DNA of 8,029 bases from DAOVRL01 sp964459805 (GTDB lineage: Bacteria; Planctomycetota; Phycisphaerae; Sedimentisphaerales; Anaerobacaceae), in NCBI GenBank assembly GCA_964459805.1, contig CAYWOD010000166.1:1-8029 (forward strand), in the 5' to 3' direction. A program made the position numbers and the translations under genes. A model generated the notes under the pieces. It was not told the DNA's origin and searched no databases. It saw nothing but the letters and a program-made list of their open reading frames with translations. Within the stretch, counting starts at the first letter, position 1. Each line of letters starts with the position of its first letter. Positions 5,981 through 8,029 of the stretch are shown piece after piece.

Positions 5981-7108
5981 TCAGGTCAAGACCCTCATTT
6001 TATCAGAACCGGCCAGATTAAACAACAACTGCTCGAAAATAAGCTTTTCATTGACCCCGGCCTCGATCCAGCGCAGCACGCGATAGCAATCGGCTATTCT
6101 CTCGGCGAGCTGCTCTGCGTCGAGCTGCCCGGCCAGCTCTTCTATCTGCTCTTTCTGGTCGAAATTGATGGCCCCCTCTTCAGGCGTGACCTTCAGTTTC
6201 ATCGCATCGTACAGGGCTGATATGATTATCCCAACAACGCTCTTGGCCGCTCTTCGATTGATGTCCTTTTTGCTCGTGCTCTTCTCGAGCTCCGTCCAGA
6301 CAGCGGCGATCTTCTTGCTCTTCTCAAGAAAATTCACCGCAAGCTCCGGAACTTCCGCAAAGTCAAACCCGACCAAAGAGTCAACCAGCTCCTTCTTGAT
6401 CCGGTAAAGGCCCGCCTCGGCCAGCTCCAGCCTTGCCCACTCGCACGCCAGACCCAAACTGCCCTGAGCCAGACGCCCAAAGTAGCGCCCCTTCTCCTGC
6501 CCGATGCCCATCTCTTTCAACTTGTTGAAGATTATCTCTTCGTCAATCAGGCCGAACCGAATTATCTGGCATCTCGACTTGGTTGTGGCTAAAAGTCTCT
6601 CCAGACGCGTGCACAGCAGAATAATACAGCAGTACTCCGGCGGCTCCTCCAGAACTTTCAGCAGACAGTTCTGCGAGCTCGCGTTGAGTTTCTCGGCTTC
6701 ACTGACGATGAAGACTTTCCTCTCCGACAGGGTCGGCCGCGTGCATACCTTTCCTATGAGAAACTCTCGAACGACATCGATTGGCAAATCAACGGGCGTT
6801 TTCCTGCCTTTGTTGTCCTTTGTGAATTCGACCAGCTCCTTGTAGATGATATTGAAGTCCGGATGCGCATCGGCCGCGACTGCCCGGCACGATTCGCACG
6901 TCCCGCAGCTCTCGGCCGAATCGACGCGCCCCTTCTCCACTACCGGATTCCTGCAAAGCAGAAGCCTGGCCCACTCGCCGGCCGTTTTGAATTTGCCAAC
7001 CCCTTCCGGCCCCGCAAAAATATACGCATGTGCCCATTTGCCGGAGGTAAAGGCCCTCTGCAAAATATCGATTGCTTTGTCCTGACAGAAAATCTCTTTG
7101 AATGACAT
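5981..7108 (-). CDS. holB: DNA polymerase III subunit delta prime
   Basis: This is a 375-residue AAA+ protein of the clamp loader, which opens the beta clamp and places it on primed DNA. Seen in order: HAYIFAGPEGVGKFKTA with the P-loop GPEGVGK at 33-39; a zinc module with C52 and C68, C71, C74 (CGTCESC); VFIVSEAEKL at 132-141 and CLLKVLEEPP at 148-157, the Walker B and following region typical of clamp loader subunits; and SRC at 178-180, the arginine-finger motif. The C-terminal collar domain is less conserved. The P-loop looks intact, although delta prime often does not hydrolyse ATP. The ATG at 7108 directly follows the tmk stop codon (TAGATG), and GAGGTGA at 7120-7126, inside tmk, serves as ribosome site, so translational coupling is likely. 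A DnaX-like subunit is a less likely alternative, because of length and motif pattern. Confidence 0.93.
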   Translation of the reverse strand: MSFKEIFCQDKAIDILQRAFTSGKWAHAYIFAGPEGVGKFKTAGEWARLLLCRNPVVEKGRVDSAESCGTCESCRAVAADAHPDFNIIYKELVEFTKDNKGRKTPVDLPIDVVREFLIGKVCTRPTLSERKVFIVSEAEKLNASSQNCLLKVLEEPPEYCCIILLCTRLERLLATTKSRCQIIRFGLIDEEIIFNKLKEMGIGQEKGRYFGRLAQGSLGLACEWARLELAEAGLYRIKKELVDSLVGFDFAEVPELAVNFLEKSKKIAAVWTELEKSTSKKDINRRAAKSVVGIIISALYDAMKLKVTPEEGAINFDQKEQIEELAGQLDAEQLAERIADCYRVLRWIEAGVNEKLIFEQLLFNLAGSDKMRVLT

Positions 7109-7792
7109 CTATGTAAAACTCACCTCTGAAATAAGCTGCAATATCTTTTCGTGAACTGTTTCGATGTCGTCTATACTTACATCTATGATTCTCACAATTC
7201 CCGGGTATATCCCTTCTAAATTTAAAAAAGCCCTTCTAACCTTACGATGATAATCTAAAGTCCTTAAATCAAATATATCTGCAGTTGGGCTGTCAAAAAA
7301 GTGATTCTGCTCATAATCACCTTCAATTTTCTTACCTCTTGTAACACCAGTTCTTTCTCGCCCCTTTTTTGTAGGTAAGTCAAGAAGCACTGTAAGATCC
7401 GGCCAAGTCTTGCCTACAGCAAATCGACCAAGCTCAAGTATCTTCTGAATTGAATACCCCCCAACCCCCTGATAAGCACATGTAGATGAAATGTATCTAT
7501 CACATAAGACTGTTTTCCCTTTTTTTAAGGCAGGTTCAATCACATCAGCGGCAAGTTGAGCCCTTGAAGCCATAAACAGCATTACTTCCGTCCTAACATC
7601 AATATCTTTTGAACCATATTTCACAAGCTTCCTAATCTTGTCGCCTATCGCTGTGCCTCCTGGGTCATGGGTCTTTACTACCTCGACGCCTTGTTTCTTC
7701 AGGTAATCTGCAAGTAATTTTACTTGCGTAGTCTTCCCACAGCCGTCCGTCCCATCAAGTACAATAAACTTGCCTTGCAATCTGCTCTTCAA
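7109..7792 (-). CDS. tmk: thymidylate kinase (dTMP kinase)
   Basis: The enzyme phosphorylates dTMP to dTDP with ATP, feeding dTTP synthesis. The 227-residue protein starts with FIVLDGTDGCGKTTQ, giving the P-loop GTDGCGKTT at 14-22. DPGGT at 43-47 is the family's substrate-binding loop, CDRYISSTCAYQG at 97-109 contains the DR(Y/F) motif, and VLLDLP at 135-140 follows as in the family. RTGVTRGKK around 147-155 is the region of the lid. The start is TTG at 7792, supported by AAGGAG at 7801-7806 with an 8-base spacer and by the family start point. Hand counts give about 35% G+C for 7201-7320 and 42-48% for two other lines, against 62-67% in sampled holB lines, so the gene is clearly more A+T-rich than its neighbour. 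It is the first gene of the minus-strand run. Confidence 0.95.
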   Translation of the reverse strand: MKSRLQGKFIVLDGTDGCGKTTQVKLLADYLKKQGVEVVKTHDPGGTAIGDKIRKLVKYGSKDIDVRTEVMLFMASRAQLAADVIEPALKKGKTVLCDRYISSTCAYQGVGGYSIQKILELGRFAVGKTWPDLTVLLDLPTKKGRERTGVTRGKKIEGDYEQNHFFDSPTADIFDLRTLDYHRKVRRAFLNLEGIYPGIVRIIDVSIDDIETVHEKILQLISEVSFT

Positions 7793-7800
7793 GTTTTTTA

Positions 7801-7806
7801 CTCCTT
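7801..7806 (-). promoter_or_regulatory. ribosome binding site for the TTG start of tmk
   Basis: The minus strand reads AGAAGGAG, then TAAAAAAC, then TTG. The strong Shine-Dalgarno match and the 8-base spacing decide for the rare TTG start. No ATG in frame lies near the family's N terminus. Confidence 0.8.
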
Positions 7807-7846
7807 CTAACTGTTCAAGATTAAATGCCTGGAATCCGTTGGCATA

Positions 7847-7880
7847 TTGACGCCAGCAGAGTAATCATAGATAATATAAT
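7847..7880 (+). promoter_or_regulatory. candidate sigma70 promoter for the DUF3800 gene
   Basis: TTGACG (7847-7852) and GATAAT (7870-7875) are 17 bases apart. A perfect TATAAT follows directly at 7875-7880 but would have no -35 at normal spacing. Transcription would start about 40 bases before the ATG at 7924. The -10 overlaps the -10 of the divergent tmk promoter candidate. Confidence 0.45.
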
Positions 7881-7896
7881 TTTGCATGTTAGTCAA
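7868..7896 (-). promoter_or_regulatory. candidate sigma70 promoter for tmk and the operon
   Basis: On the minus strand TTGACT (7896-7891) is followed by a 17-base A+T-rich spacer and TATCTA (7873-7868). The -35 is five of six to consensus and the -10 is weaker. It lies about 75 bases upstream of the tmk start. Found by eye only. Confidence 0.45.
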
Positions 7897-7923
7897 ACGC
7901 TATTTTAATTCGGTAAAGCGTAT

Positions 7924-8029
7924 ATGGCAGAGAAACGTTCGGTAAATAACTATTATGTAGATGAAGCAGGCGACCTTACGCTTTTCAACAAACGCGGCCA
8001 TATGATTGTTGGTAAAGAAGGTGTCTCAA
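7924..8029 (+). CDS. DUF3800 domain protein, N-terminal part only
   Basis: Translation from ATG 7924 stays open to the window edge (35 full codons) and begins MAEKRSVNNYYVDEAGDLTL, continuing with FNKRGHMIVGKEGVS. The YYVDEAGDLT motif, with acidic residues D13, E14 and D17, is the hallmark N terminus of DUF3800 proteins, which are thought to have an RNase H-like or nuclease fold and are common in mobile or phage-related regions; the function is unproven. The gene runs opposite to the other genes, diverging from tmk across 131 bases. The ribosome site is poor (GGTAAAG about 8 bases before ATG). Most of the protein lies beyond the window, so length and catalytic completeness cannot be judged. 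Confidence 0.78.
   Translation, partial: MAEKRSVNNYYVDEAGDLTLFNKRGHMIVGKEGVS

Noticed and set aside
7459..7474. Run of C (G on the minus strand) within tmk as a possible G-quadruplex.
   Set aside because: Only two G-runs are present, and they encode the Gly-Val-Gly-Gly stretch of the protein.

Overview
This window looks like a piece of a Planctomycetota genome, most likely of the Phycisphaerae or a related group, recovered from a draft or metagenome assembly. Three things point there: a pseudopilin-like protein of the FTLIE...MPAM type that is amplified in those bacteria, a small protein of the Verrucomicrobia/Planctomycetes-restricted Minf_1886 family, and a tmk-holB-ricT-metG neighbourhood. 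A run of 100 N inside metG marks a scaffold join. The taxonomic call is inference from protein style, not from a marker search.

Layout: seven genes lie on the minus strand and are read from right to left, and one partial gene lies on the plus strand at the right edge. In transcription order the minus-strand genes are tmk (thymidylate kinase), holB (clamp loader delta prime), ricT (PSP1-domain protein with a long charged tail), metG (methionyl-tRNA synthetase, interrupted by the N gap), a prepilin-like protein, a radical SAM enzyme of unknown substrate, and the Minf_1886 family protein. tmk and holB abut with no spacer, and ricT and metG are 16 bases apart. Between holB and ricT lies a 200-base spacer with a pair of REP-like hairpins in opposite orientation. 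A third copy of the same hairpin sits at the left edge of the window.

The first four genes form a housekeeping cluster: dTMP phosphorylation for DNA precursors, loading of the replicative sliding clamp, an Fe-S/RNA-maturation regulator family, and Met-tRNA charging. Firmicutes such as Bacillus subtilis carry the same genes close together (tmk, holB, yaaT/ricT, then metS a little further on). The last three minus-strand genes are separated by spacers of 70 to 140 bases and show no clear functional link with the cluster or with each other.

At the right end, tmk and a gene for a DUF3800 protein diverge from a 131-base AT-rich spacer that holds two overlapping sigma70-like promoter candidates. 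tmk is visibly richer in A+T than holB beside it. I found no tRNA, rRNA, CRISPR array, insertion sequence or defence cluster. The most unusual points are the radical SAM enzyme with a CX8CX2C motif and extra cysteines, the covarying hairpin repeats, the composition shift at tmk, and the undersized gap in metG.
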